A stretch of 64,000 bases of DNA from an uncultured Alphaproteobacteria bacterium (GCA_958431225.1 OY288107.1:124001-188000), one strand, 5' to 3'; shown: positions 54,323 through 62,416, counted from the first letter of the stretch. Notes: a model not told the origin generated them from the letters alone. Translations and numbers: made by a program.

Positions 54323-54353
54323 AAATCCACGCCCACGCCGCCGCGCCGTCCCT
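54323..54353 (+). repeat. GC-rich intergenic repeat, copy 2
   Basis: A 31-base element (AAATCCACGCCCACGCCGCC, ending GCCGTCCCT) that differs from copy 3 at three positions. It lies between the adhesin start and the GNAT gene promoter. Confidence 0.75.
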
Positions 54354-54390
54354 AAATCCGCGCCATCCCTTGGGGGTTTTGATATTTCGC

Positions 54391-54418
54391 TTGAAGTATG
54401 TAGCGGATGTGATACGAA
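54391..54418 (+). promoter_or_regulatory. Promoter of the GNAT toxin gene (leader shared with the mini-antitoxin)
   Basis: TTGAAG (54391-54396), 16 bases, TACGAA (54413-54418) with an extended-type TG before the -10. The stretch from 54389 to about 54433 is closely similar to 54957-55000 before the first mini-antitoxin, so the two transcripts may start from copies of one promoter. Confidence 0.5.
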
Positions 54419-54441
54419 CGAGGGGAATGGAGGAAAACACC

Positions 54442-54945
54442 ATGCCCGTAGCACCTGAACAACGACAAATCGTGCCTTTTGATAGCAAAACCCATAACCG
54501 CACCAATTTTTCATGCGGTCGCCCAGAGTTAGACCGCTACATACGCGAAATCGCCTCCCAAGATGTGAAACGCGATTTAGCACGGGTTTTTGTTGTGCTA
54601 GATGGGGCGGATGTGGTGGGTTTTTATAGTTTGAGTGGTGATATTGTTAAAAAAGAAGACCTTCCTGAAAGTCATGCCAAAAAACTGCCCCATCGTCCTA
54701 TTCCTGCGGTTTTGTTGGGTCGGATGGCGGTTGATAACACGCAACAGGGGCGAGGCTTAGGTGCGTGGCTGATGAGGGATGCACTAGATAAAGTTTTGCT
54801 CGCTTCTGAATTGATTGGTTTTTATGCGGTCACCGTTGATGCCAAAGATGGTGCGGTGGAGTTTTATTTGCAATATGAATTTATCCGCCTTGCCGATAAT
54901 CTCAATCGTTTGTTTTTGCCCATGCGAACCATACGTACGTTTTAG
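54442..54945 (+). CDS. GNAT acetyltransferase, TacT-like toxin
   Basis: A 167-residue GNAT protein. The acetyl-CoA loop is in LLGRMAVDNTQQGRGLGAWL, with a tyrosine in EFYLQYEF near the C-terminus and the ending RLFLPMRTI, the layout of the TacT/AtaT toxins that acetylate aminoacyl-tRNA and stop translation. The start follows GGAGG by 8 bases. Canonical TacAT loci have the DUF1778 antitoxin gene upstream; here none exists upstream, and two small genes resembling only the antitoxin C-terminus lie downstream. Function as a toxin is inferred from family. Confidence 0.85.
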   Translation: MPVAPEQRQIVPFDSKTHNRTNFSCGRPELDRYIREIASQDVKRDLARVFVVLDGADVVGFYSLSGDIVKKEDLPESHAKKLPHRPIPAVLLGRMAVDNTQQGRGLGAWLMRDALDKVLLASELIGFYAVTVDAKDGAVEFYLQYEFIRLADNLNRLFLPMRTIRTF

Positions 54946-54958
54946 ATTAAGATTCTGC

Positions 54959-54986
54959 TTGCAATATGTGGTGAATGTGATACGAA
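54959..54986 (+). promoter_or_regulatory. Promoter of the first mini-antitoxin gene
   Basis: TTGCAA (54959-54964), 16 bases, TACGAA (54981-54986), again with TG before the -10. It repeats the GNAT leader in sequence and spacing, followed by AAAGGAGA as ribosome site. The antitoxin may thus be made independently of the toxin. Confidence 0.5.
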
Positions 54987-55009
54987 TAGGGGAAAGGAGA
55001 GTGAATACT

Positions 55010-55207
55010 ATGTCTGTAGCGGTTAAAAAGAAATCAGAATCCTGTGCTGATATTGAGCGTCAGGCGCAACCTGCTGAGGAGCAATTTGGCTTTGAGCCTA
55101 CGATACTTTCTCAGGCGGATTGGGATATGCTTATGGAAGTTATGGAAAACCCGCCTGAACCGGGTGAGAAATTGCGAGCTCTTTTTGCTAAATATCCCCG
55201 AGGCTAG
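55010..55207 (+). CDS. Mini-antitoxin-like protein 1 (resembles TacA/DUF1778 C-terminus only)
   Basis: A 65-residue acidic protein. After a lysine-rich start (KKKSESC) comes QAQPAEEQFGFEPTILSQAD and WDMLMEVMENPPEPGEKLRA, the pattern of the DUF1778 (TacA) C-terminus that wraps the GNAT toxin. The ribbon-helix-helix DNA-binding domain expected before it is absent. The start at 55010 has AAGGAG 11 bases upstream; a longer frame runs back into the GNAT gene but lacks a better start. It lies 64 bases after the GNAT gene and is followed by a copy of itself. I infer toxin neutralisation without autoregulation. Confidence 0.75.
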   Translation: MSVAVKKKSESCADIERQAQPAEEQFGFEPTILSQADWDMLMEVMENPPEPGEKLRALFAKYPRG

Positions 55208-55210
55208 GTG

Positions 55211-55402
55211 ATGGCATCCAAAAAGAAAACTGAATCCTGTGCTGATGTTGAGCGTCAGGCGCAACCTGCTGAGGAAGAATTTGGCTTTGAGCCTACGAGA
55301 ATTTCTCAGGCGGATTGGGATTTTATGATGGAAGTATTGGAAAACCCGCCTAAGCCTAATGCGGCTTTGCGGGCTCTTTGGGCTAAATATCCTAACGACT
55401 AG
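55211..55402 (+). CDS. Mini-antitoxin-like protein 2 (tandem duplicate)
   Basis: A 63-residue protein closely similar to the preceding one (MASKKKTESCADVERQAQ, EEFGFEPTRISQADWDFMME, ENPPKPNAALRALWAKY). It starts 3 bases after the first copy ends, with no separate promoter and no clear ribosome site, so it is probably translated by re-initiation. The junction TAGGTGATGGCATCC occurs after both copies, marking a tandem duplication of about 195 bases. Substitutions between copies (GEK to NAA, LFAKYPRG to LWAKYPND) suggest divergence rather than recent copying. Confidence 0.72.
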   Translation: MASKKKTESCADVERQAQPAEEEFGFEPTRISQADWDFMMEVLENPPKPNAALRALWAKYPND

Positions 55403-55422
55403 GTGATGGCATCCGCGCCCTC

Positions 55423-55453
55423 AAATTCGCGCCCACGCCTCCGCGCCGTCCCT
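55423..55453 (+). repeat. GC-rich intergenic repeat, copy 3
   Basis: A 31-base copy (AAATTCGCGCCCACGCCTCC, ending GCCGTCCCT) between the second mini-antitoxin and the convergent gmk stop. Confidence 0.75.
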
Positions 55454-55454
55454 T

Positions 55455-56120
55455 TTAAAACCCATCTTGCAATTCGCGGACGAAATTTGTTAGTCCGTTC
55501 ATGCGCGCCCGCTTCCGCCGTTCTGCTTGTAAAATTGCGTAGACTTCGTCTACCGCTTGTTCTAAATCGCTATTGATGATTACATAATCATATTCGGCGA
55601 AATGGCTTAGCTCATCGGCGGCTTTTGCCATGCGTTTTGCTACTTCTGCATCCGAATCCTGATTGCGTTTTTTGAGCCTCTGTTCCAACGCCCGATATGA
55701 TGGGGGCAGGATAAATACCGATACTAAATCATCGCGGGCGGTGGCTTTTAATTGTTGTGTGCCTTGCCAATCAATATCAAATAGCACATTTTCCCCTGCT
55801 TCAATTTGTTGTTTTACCGAAGCCACTGGTGTGCCGTAATAATTGCCGAAAACTTTTGCGTGTTCTAAAAATTTCCCTTCATTGATCATAATTTGAAAAT
55901 CTTCGGACGACACGAAATTGTAATCCTTGCCTTCGGTTTCACCCGGGCGGCGGCGGCGGCTGGTGGTGGATATGGATAGCGTCAGGCTGGCATCGCGTTC
56001 TAGCAAGGCGCGCGTGATAGACGACTTCCCCGCCCCCGAAGGCGAGGACAGCACAAACATAAACCCACGCCGCGTCACCGAGGCGGGTAGGGGTGCATCA
56101 ATAGAAAAATCAATCATCAT
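55455..56120 (-). CDS. gmk: Guanylate kinase
   Basis: A 221-residue GMP kinase. It carries the P-loop LSSPSGAGKSS, ISTTSRRRRPGETEGKDYNF and GNYYGTP for GMP, and VLFDIDWQGTQQL. It directly follows mltG (6-base gap); the yicC gene that often lies between them in related bacteria is not present. Two adjacent ATGs (56120, 56117) are possible starts. Last gene of the minus-strand fab-mltG-gmk run. Confidence 0.96.
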   Translation of the reverse strand: MMIDFSIDAPLPASVTRRGFMFVLSSPSGAGKSSITRALLERDASLTLSISTTSRRRRPGETEGKDYNFVSSEDFQIMINEGKFLEHAKVFGNYYGTPVASVKQQIEAGENVLFDIDWQGTQQLKATARDDLVSVFILPPSYRALEQRLKKRNQDSDAEVAKRMAKAADELSHFAEYDYVIINSDLEQAVDEVYAILQAERRKRARMNGLTNFVRELQDGF

Positions 56121-56126
56121 TGCCCC

Positions 56127-57107
56127 CTATTCTACACCATCGGTGTCTTGCTTCCAGCGTTTTATGTTGGCTTTATGTTCGTCATAAGTTTTGGCGAAAC
56201 GATGCCCGCCTTTGCCATCGGCGACAAAATAGAAATAATCGCCTTGGGGGGGTGCTAGCACTGCCCGAAAACTCGCCTTGCCCGGATTGCTAATCGGTGT
56301 CGGCGGCAAACCTTTATATTGATAGGTGTTCCACGGGGAATCATAGCGCAAATCTGCCCGCGATAGTTTTTTCACCGCAACACCATCGCGCAGCAAAGCA
56401 TAGCGCGTGGTCGGGTCAGATTGCAGACGCATCCCCGCCCTTAGCCGATTCAAAAATACTTGTGCGACCAAACCGCGCTCGCCGTCCAATGCGGTTTCCT
56501 TTTCCACTATTGATGCCAGAATAATGGCTTCGCGTAGATTTTTCAAAATATGCCCTTGGGGGCGCGTTGCCCATAATTCCGCTAGGGCGATTTGTTGCGC
56601 GTTTTGCATACGGCTTATCATATCAGCGCGCGGCGTATGGCGCAAAAACGCATAAGTTTCGGGCAATAAACTGCCTTCGGGCGGAATCGTGGCAATCGCC
56701 CCCGACAACCTTGCATCCTCCCGCAAAAGCCCGACAATTTCACGCGAGGTCAAACCTTCGGTAATGGTGATTTTGTGTTGAATCGCCTGTCCTTCGTGCA
56801 GAATATCCATCGCCTCCGCCAAATTGCCATCCGCAGAAAACCGATATTCCCCGGCTTTGGGGCGATAGGCTTTGCCCCGACGCCATGCTTCTAGGCGATA
56901 GACGATGGGGGAGTGCTTTAAGCCGATTTGATTGAGTTGTTTTGAAATAGCATAGCTACTAGCCCCGCGCGGAATTTCCAGCACGTGGTCGGCATCGGCG
57001 GTTGAGGCACGATAAATAACCGCGCCCATATAGACAAAGCCGAACGCACCTAAACACACCGCCAAAACAGAGGCGACTAGCAATATCTTTTTCCACCGCC
57101 ACAACAT
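56127..57107 (-). CDS. mltG: Endolytic murein transglycosylase MltG
   Basis: A 326-residue YceG-family inner-membrane enzyme that cleaves nascent glycan strands. One N-terminal transmembrane helix (ILLVASVLAVCLGAFGFVYM) precedes a LysM-like region; the catalytic glutamate is in ILASIVEKETA, and LQSDPTTRYAL, SPWNTYQYKGLPPTPISNPG and VADGKGGHRFAKTYDEH are diagnostic. It sits between fabF (9 bases) and gmk, the usual alphaproteobacterial placement. Confidence 0.95.
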   Translation of the reverse strand: MLWRWKKILLVASVLAVCLGAFGFVYMGAVIYRASTADADHVLEIPRGASSYAISKQLNQIGLKHSPIVYRLEAWRRGKAYRPKAGEYRFSADGNLAEAMDILHEGQAIQHKITITEGLTSREIVGLLREDARLSGAIATIPPEGSLLPETYAFLRHTPRADMISRMQNAQQIALAELWATRPQGHILKNLREAIILASIVEKETALDGERGLVAQVFLNRLRAGMRLQSDPTTRYALLRDGVAVKKLSRADLRYDSPWNTYQYKGLPPTPISNPGKASFRAVLAPPQGDYFYFVADGKGGHRFAKTYDEHKANIKRWKQDTDGVE

Positions 57108-57116
57108 AGGCGCGCA

Positions 57117-58367
57117 CTAATCCAATTTACCGAAAATCAGCGAGGCATTCGTGCCACCAAAGCCGAACGAATTAGAAAGCACATTGCGCACCTTATGGCT
57201 TTGGGCTTCATGCGCCACTAAATTAATGCCTTGGGCTTCCTCGGATGGCGTATCAAGATTGCGCGTTGGCGGTAGGGTATCGTGCATCACTGCCAGGATG
57301 GAAAAAATCGCCTCAACCGCCCCCGACGCACCAAGTAGATGCCCGATGGAACTTTTGGTGGAAGACATATTGATTTTGGATTTATCACCGCCATAAAGTT
57401 TTGTCACCGCATTGAGCTCAATAATATCCCCCAAAGGCGTTGAAGTGCCGTGCGCGTTGATATAGTCAATCGCCTCAATATCCAGCCGCGCATCGCGCAG
57501 TGCCGCCGACATAGACCGATACCCGCCATCGCCATCTTCGGCAGGGGCGGTAATATGATACGCATCCCCCGACAGCCCATAGCCTTTGATTTCGGCATAG
57601 ATTTTCGCCCCGCGCGCTTTGGCGTGTTCGTATTCTTCAAGCACCACCACCCCGGCACCTTCCCCCATAACAAAACCATCACGCCCGCTATCCCATGGGC
57701 GTGAGGCTTCGGCGGGCGCATCATTATAGCCGGTGGATAAAGCCCGCAACGCACAAAACCCGGCAATGCCAAGCCGACACACTGCCGCTTCCGCCCCGCC
57801 TGCAACCATAACATCGGCATCGCCATATTTAATCAGCCGCGCCGCATCGCCTATGGCATGCGCGCCGGTAGAACACGCAGTCACCACCGCATGATTCGGG
57901 CCTTTAAGCCCGTGGCGGATAGACACCTGCCCGGAGATTAAATTGATGAGTGCTGAGGGGATGAAAAACGGACTTAATCGCCGCGCCCCGCGTTCGGCTA
58001 GCAAGAGGCTACTATCATAAATCGTCTCTAACCCGCCAATGCCTGAACCGATGAGAACACCACTGCGCGCGGCTTTGTCATCACTATCGGCGACAAAGCC
58101 CGAATCGGCAATGGCTTGGTCGGCGGCGATGATGCCATAGACGATAAAGCGGTCTAATTTGCGTTGCTCTTTGGGTTCAAGGAGCGAATCAAGGTCAATA
58201 TTTTCGCTCGGCACCCGCCCGGCGACTTTGCACGTTAAATCTTCGGTGTCAAAGTCATCAATGGCGCGGATGCCGCTTTGCCCGGCGACCAGCGCATCCC
58301 AGACCGCATCAGCCCCTAAACCCAAGGGGTTGATGGTGCCGATGCCAGTTACAACTACACGCTTCAT
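57117..58367 (-). CDS. fabF: 3-oxoacyl-ACP synthase II
   Basis: A 416-residue condensing enzyme of fatty-acid elongation. The start is MKRVVVTGIGTINPLG; the nucleophilic cysteine is in VTACSTGAHAIGDA and the two histidines in NAHGTSTPLGD and SSIGHLLGASG. It follows acpP after 25 bases and precedes mltG. Confidence 0.97.
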   Translation of the reverse strand: MKRVVVTGIGTINPLGLGADAVWDALVAGQSGIRAIDDFDTEDLTCKVAGRVPSENIDLDSLLEPKEQRKLDRFIVYGIIAADQAIADSGFVADSDDKAARSGVLIGSGIGGLETIYDSSLLLAERGARRLSPFFIPSALINLISGQVSIRHGLKGPNHAVVTACSTGAHAIGDAARLIKYGDADVMVAGGAEAAVCRLGIAGFCALRALSTGYNDAPAEASRPWDSGRDGFVMGEGAGVVVLEEYEHAKARGAKIYAEIKGYGLSGDAYHITAPAEDGDGGYRSMSAALRDARLDIEAIDYINAHGTSTPLGDIIELNAVTKLYGGDKSKINMSSTKSSIGHLLGASGAVEAIFSILAVMHDTLPPTRNLDTPSEEAQGINLVAHEAQSHKVRNVLSNSFGFGGTNASLIFGKLD

Positions 58368-58392
58368 GGGACGACAACCTGTAAAAGCGACG

Positions 58393-58626
58393 TTACGAAG
58401 TGCTATCTACAAAATCAACCGCATCCTTGATGGTTTGAATTTTTTCCGCCGCCGTGTCGGGGATTTCAATGCTGAATTCCTCCTCAAAGGCAAGCACAAG
58501 TTCAACCGTGTCAAGGCTGTCCGCCCCTAGATCGTCAACGAAATTTGCTGTTTCCGTGACCTTATCGTCATCCACCCCTAGATGGTCCACAACGATGGAT
58601 TTAATACGTTCAAAAGTGTCGCTCAT
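58393..58626 (-). CDS. acpP: Acyl carrier protein
   Basis: A 77-residue acidic four-helix protein with the phosphopantetheine attachment serine in [13 protein letters not shown]. It begins [24 protein letters not shown] ribosome site and a small hairpin (58649-58668) are in its leader. It lies between fabG and fabF as in most proteobacteria. Confidence 0.97.
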   Translation of the reverse strand: MSDTFERIKSIVVDHLGVDDDKVTETANFVDDLGADSLDTVELVLAFEEEFSIEIPDTAAEKIQTIKDAVDFVDSTS

Positions 58627-58648
58627 AAAAGTCTCCCAAAGTTAAATC

Positions 58649-58668
58649 TGCCCTAATGTTTAAGGGCA
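58649..58668 (-). promoter_or_regulatory. Hairpin in the fabG-acpP spacer
   Basis: TGCCCT and AGGGCA form a perfect 6-bp stem with an 8-base loop, 23 bases before acpP. No T-run follows on the minus strand, so it is not a typical terminator; it could process or attenuate the mRNA. The rest of the 120-base spacer shows no clear signal. Confidence 0.35.
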
Positions 58669-58746
58669 TGCTGATGAAATGATATTTTTTGTTATCACAT
58701 CTAAATGCCGATTGCTAGACCAATTTACCGCCCCCCAAAAAATTAT

Positions 58747-59496
58747 TTAGATCATCGCCATTCCGCCATTAACATGCAGGCTCGCCCCAGTCATATAACC
58801 CGCCTCCGCGCTCGCCAGAAACACGGCGGCGGCGGCGATATCTTGGGGTTTGCCCATGCTTGCCATCGGCACACGTTCTAGGGCTTTGGCTACTTGCGCT
58901 TCATTAAGCCCATCGGTCATCGGTGTTTCAATAAAGCCCGGGGCGATGAGATTCGCCGTCACCCCCCTTGATGCGACTTCAAGGGCGAGGGATTTGGTAA
59001 AGCCCTGCAACGCCGCTTTGGACGCCGCATAATTGGTTTGCCCGGCATTGCCTGTATAGCCGACCACGGAAGAAATCTGAATAATCCGCCCCCAACGTGC
59101 TTTCATCATGCCGCGCAGAGCCGCTTTGCTGAGGCGCATCACCGCACTCAAATTGACTTCAAGCACTTGTTGCCAATCCTCCGCGCTCATCCGCACCAAT
59201 AGCCCATCGCGGGTCAGCCCGGCATTATTCACCAAAATATCAACCCCGCCCAATCTAGCTTCCGCCTCGGCAATGAGCGCGCCCGCCGCATCAATTTCGG
59301 CTAAATCCATGGGGATAATTTCAACCCGCGCATCGCCCTTTAAGGTGAGCGATGATGCGGTTTTGTTGAGCGCATCTTCACGCCGTCCGTTCAGCACTAG
59401 ATTAGCACCCTGCCCCGCCATAGCCAGCGCGATAGCCCCGCCAATCCCCCCACTCGCCCCGGTGATGAGCGCGGTTTTGCCTGTTAAATCAAACAT
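58747..59496 (-). CDS. fabG: 3-oxoacyl-ACP reductase
   Basis: A 249-residue NADPH-dependent SDR that reduces beta-ketoacyl-ACP. It has TGASGGIGGAIALAM, NNAGLTRDG, a serine in QISSVVGYTGN and the intact YxxxK in TNYAASKAALQGF, in contrast to the SDR at 22786-23568. It is 14 bases downstream of fabD. Confidence 0.96.
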   Translation of the reverse strand: MFDLTGKTALITGASGGIGGAIALAMAGQGANLVLNGRREDALNKTASSLTLKGDARVEIIPMDLAEIDAAGALIAEAEARLGGVDILVNNAGLTRDGLLVRMSAEDWQQVLEVNLSAVMRLSKAALRGMMKARWGRIIQISSVVGYTGNAGQTNYAASKAALQGFTKSLALEVASRGVTANLIAPGFIETPMTDGLNEAQVAKALERVPMASMGKPQDIAAAAVFLASAEAGYMTGASLHVNGGMAMI

Positions 59497-59510
59497 AGAT
59501 TTTTCCCCCT

Positions 59511-60464
59511 TTATGAAAATAATACCGCCGCGGCTTCTAAATCCTCGGCGCTGTCAATGTTGAACGCTTCCGCATCGGGGAGCGTCCGTTTCACCAAACC
59601 TGTCAGCACCTTACCCGTGCCAAGTTCAACAAACCGCCCGACCCCGTGTTCTGCCATATTCAACAAAGTCTCACGCCAACGCACGCGGGCGGTAATCTGT
59701 TCCACCAGCAATTCCCGCAAGCGCGATGGCGCATTTTCGGGCGCGGCACTAACATTGGTGAAAATCGGTAAAATCGGCGCATGAAATTCCGTCTCGGCAA
59801 GTTTCGCTTGCATTGCTTCCGCCGCCGGTGCCATGAGTTGACAATGGAACGGCGCGCTCACCGGCAATAGCACCGCACGGCGCACCCCAGCCGCCTTCGC
59901 CGCCGCAATCGCCGCATCCACCGCCCCTGCATCACCGCTAATAACCACCTGCCCGACGCTATTATCATTGGCGATTTCAACCAGTCCATCAATGCCCCCT
60001 AGCATCGATTCCACCGCATCAATTTCCACCCCCAGCAACGCCGCCATCGCCCCTGTTCCCACGGGCATCGCGTTCTGCATTGCCTCCCCACGATGCCGCA
60101 ACAGACGTGCCGCTACCTCCGCATCAAATACCCCCGCCGCTGCCAGTGCCGTATATTCCCCCAAAGAATGCCCCGCCACATAATCCGCCATGGCGTTGAT
60201 AGGTTTTCCTGTGGTAGATTCTAACGCCCGCACCGCCCCTAGTGCCGTTGCCAGCAAAGCCGGCTGTGCGTTGCGGGTGAGGGTCAATTCTTCCCCCGGA
60301 CCCGCCAACATCAACGGCAATAAATCGCCCCCCAGCGCGCCATCCAGTGCGCCATCCACCGCCTCCATTACCGCCCGCGCCGATGCGCTCGCCTCCATCA
60401 GCGACGCCCCCATGCCTACGCATTGCGACCCTTGACCCGGAAAAAGAAAAGCAGTTTTTGTCAT
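59511..60464 (-). CDS. fabD: Malonyl-CoA:ACP transacylase
   Basis: A 317-residue acyltransferase that loads malonate on ACP. It starts MTKTAFLFPGQGSQCVGMG, with the nucleophile in VAGHSLGEYTALAAAG and the histidine in PVSAPFHCQLM. The frame is open further upstream through the tRNA gene, but family start and the tRNA rule that out. First gene of the fab run. Confidence 0.96.
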   Translation of the reverse strand: MTKTAFLFPGQGSQCVGMGASLMEASASARAVMEAVDGALDGALGGDLLPLMLAGPGEELTLTRNAQPALLATALGAVRALESTTGKPINAMADYVAGHSLGEYTALAAAGVFDAEVAARLLRHRGEAMQNAMPVGTGAMAALLGVEIDAVESMLGGIDGLVEIANDNSVGQVVISGDAGAVDAAIAAAKAAGVRRAVLLPVSAPFHCQLMAPAAEAMQAKLAETEFHAPILPIFTNVSAAPENAPSRLRELLVEQITARVRWRETLLNMAEHGVGRFVELGTGKVLTGLVKRTLPDAEAFNIDSAEDLEAAAVLFS

Positions 60465-60515
60465 TGAATTACTACACCCGCATATTACTACACCCAATGG
60501 AAGCAACAGAAATGG

Positions 60516-60588
60516 CGACCCGTACGGGATTCGAACCCGTGTTGTCGGCGTGAAAGGCCGATGTCCTAGGCCTCTAGACGAACGGGTC
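60516..60588 (-). tRNA. tRNA-Glu (anticodon UUC)
   Basis: The minus strand folds as a tRNA: acceptor GACCCGT/ACGGGTC (7 bp), anticodon loop CTTTCAC with TTC (plus-strand GAA at 60552-60554), T-arm with GGTTCGAATCC and D-arm with TCTAGAGGCCTAGG. The G1 start and discriminator G agree with glutamate tRNAs. CCA is not encoded. No integrase or att-like repeat is next to it. Confidence 0.95.
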
Positions 60589-60649
60589 GTAATAAAGGCA
60601 TCCGCCATCACTAAACAAAACCCCACGCCAAATCAAGCAATTTTATCTA

Positions 60650-62416
60650 TCAACCCATACGAATATCGCGGATGATGATTTGCGGCTTGCTCTCACCGCG
60701 AAAACGATTGCGGTTAATAGTGCCAATAATGTCGCCCCGCGCGCCATCGCGCATAACCGCCAAAGCCCCGCCCACAGCCGTTCCTGCCACGCCAAACGCC
60801 ACCGCATCCACTTGTGCCAAGCCATCATCAAGGCGCATGCCTATATGTTCTTCCGCCTTACCCATCGTGCGATAATTGCGCAAAGCCACATCACCGAACA
60901 AAAATAAAGGTGTCGGCATGCCAACGCCATAAGGCCCGGTGCGGTCAAGCCAATCCAGCAGATTTGCACCAATATGCGTCAAGGGCATTTCGGCATCAAT
61001 ATGATAGTCTTTAATCGCCGCATCATCACCCAATTCTTTATCAGCGCGCGCATTTAAGAACGCACGGAAATCATCAAATTTTTCCATATCAAGGCTAAAT
61101 CCCGCCGCCGCATCATGCCCGCCCCCTGCCAGCAATAACCCCGCCTGCCGTGCCGCGATAATCGCAGAACCTAGCCGAAAGCCCTTAACCGCCCGCGCTG
61201 AACCTTTGCCGATGCGTCCATCTGCACTAACACTAATCACGCAAGCGGTTTTGTTGAGCGCATCTTTCACCCGCCCTGCCGAAATACCAATCACCCCCTC
61301 ATGACACCCGGCATCAGCAAGGCACAACACTTTATCATCCGCCATTGTCTCGGCGTGTTTCATAGCAATCTCGGTGGTTTCGCTTTCAATGTTGCGGCGT
61401 TCTGCGTTCAGCACATCCAGTTGCGTGGCGCATTCCTCTGCCGTTTTAGCATCACTTGCCGTCAATAACTGCACCCCCAAAACCGAATCACCCAAACGCC
61501 CGCCAGCATTGATGCGGGGACCCAAAACAAAACCGAGCGCGTAACTATCAGGCGGGGCATTGAGGCGGGCTAAATCCGCTAGTGCCGCCAAGCCTAGACG
61601 TTGCCGCCGTGCCATCACCTTCAACCCCGAACGCACGAAAGCACGATTCAATCCTTTCAAAGGCATAATATCGGCAACGGTGGCCAGGGCGACAAGATCC
61701 AATTCGCGCATCAAATCGGGTTCCATGCGTGTATCGTTGAAATAGCCGCGCTCGCGCAATTCGCGCACCAGACCAACCGCTACCAAAAACACCACCCCCG
61801 CCGCCGCTAGATATTCCACCCCGCTTTCATCATCTAAACGTTGGGGATTGACCACGGCAAAGGCGGGGGGTAAATCGGTGCCGGGGATGTGGTGTTCTAT
61901 GATGATGGTCTCAACCCCGGCTTTAATCGTGGCGGCGATAGGGGCGTGGGCGGTGATGCCACAATCCACCGTCAAAATTAAACGACACCCCGATTCCACC
62001 AGCCCCAGCAACGCCGCCTCATTCGGACCATAGCCCTCGGTGAAACGATGCGGGATATGCACCGACACCTCTAACCCCAAGCCCCCCAACACATCATGCA
62101 GAATCGCCGCCGATGCCGCACCATCTACATCATAATCGCCGAAAATACCGATTTTCTCGCCAGATTCCACCGCATCCGCCAGCCGCCCCACCGCCTTATC
62201 CATATCCGCCAGTGTTAGCGGGTCAGGCATCAAATCACGCAAGCGCGGGGTCAGCCATGCCTCAATGCCGTCCTTAGTAATGCCCCGCCCCGCCAGCATC
62301 TCAGCAAGAGGGCGCGGCATATTGGTGGCTTCAACCAAGCCTTCAACGATATGCGGCGGGCTTGGCACGACATGCCAGCGCGCGTGGCTCACGGAATAGG
62401 ATGCTTCATGCGCCAT
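60650..62416 (-). CDS. recJ: Single-stranded-DNA-specific exonuclease RecJ
   Basis: A 588-residue DHH/DHHA1 5'-3' exonuclease in recombination and mismatch repair. Motif I FGDYDVDGAASAAI and motif II LILTVDCGITAH are intact; motif III, normally DHH, reads E174-H-H (IIIEHHIPG). LGPRINAGGRLGD and the DHHA1 region LLAGGGHDAAAGFSLD follow, then an OB-like C-terminal domain. It precedes the tRNA and lies 3 bases downstream of hom. Confidence 0.94.
   Translation of the reverse strand: MAHEASYSVSHARWHVVPSPPHIVEGLVEATNMPRPLAEMLAGRGITKDGIEAWLTPRLRDLMPDPLTLADMDKAVGRLADAVESGEKIGIFGDYDVDGAASAAILHDVLGGLGLEVSVHIPHRFTEGYGPNEAALLGLVESGCRLILTVDCGITAHAPIAATIKAGVETIIIEHHIPGTDLPPAFAVVNPQRLDDESGVEYLAAAGVVFLVAVGLVRELRERGYFNDTRMEPDLMRELDLVALATVADIMPLKGLNRAFVRSGLKVMARRQRLGLAALADLARLNAPPDSYALGFVLGPRINAGGRLGDSVLGVQLLTASDAKTAEECATQLDVLNAERRNIESETTEIAMKHAETMADDKVLCLADAGCHEGVIGISAGRVKDALNKTACVISVSADGRIGKGSARAVKGFRLGSAIIAARQAGLLLAGGGHDAAAGFSLDMEKFDDFRAFLNARADKELGDDAAIKDYHIDAEMPLTHIGANLLDWLDRTGPYGVGMPTPLFLFGDVALRNYRTMGKAEEHIGMRLDDGLAQVDAVAFGVAGTAVGGALAVMRDGARGDIIGTINRNRFRGESKPQIIIRDIRMG

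Noticed and set aside
60516..60588. tRNA-Glu as an integration site of a mobile element
   Set aside because: No integrase, no repeat of the tRNA 3' end and only housekeeping genes on both sides.
60465..60626. N-terminal extension of fabD upstream of 60464
   Set aside because: It would be read through the tRNA-Glu gene; the family start is at 60464.
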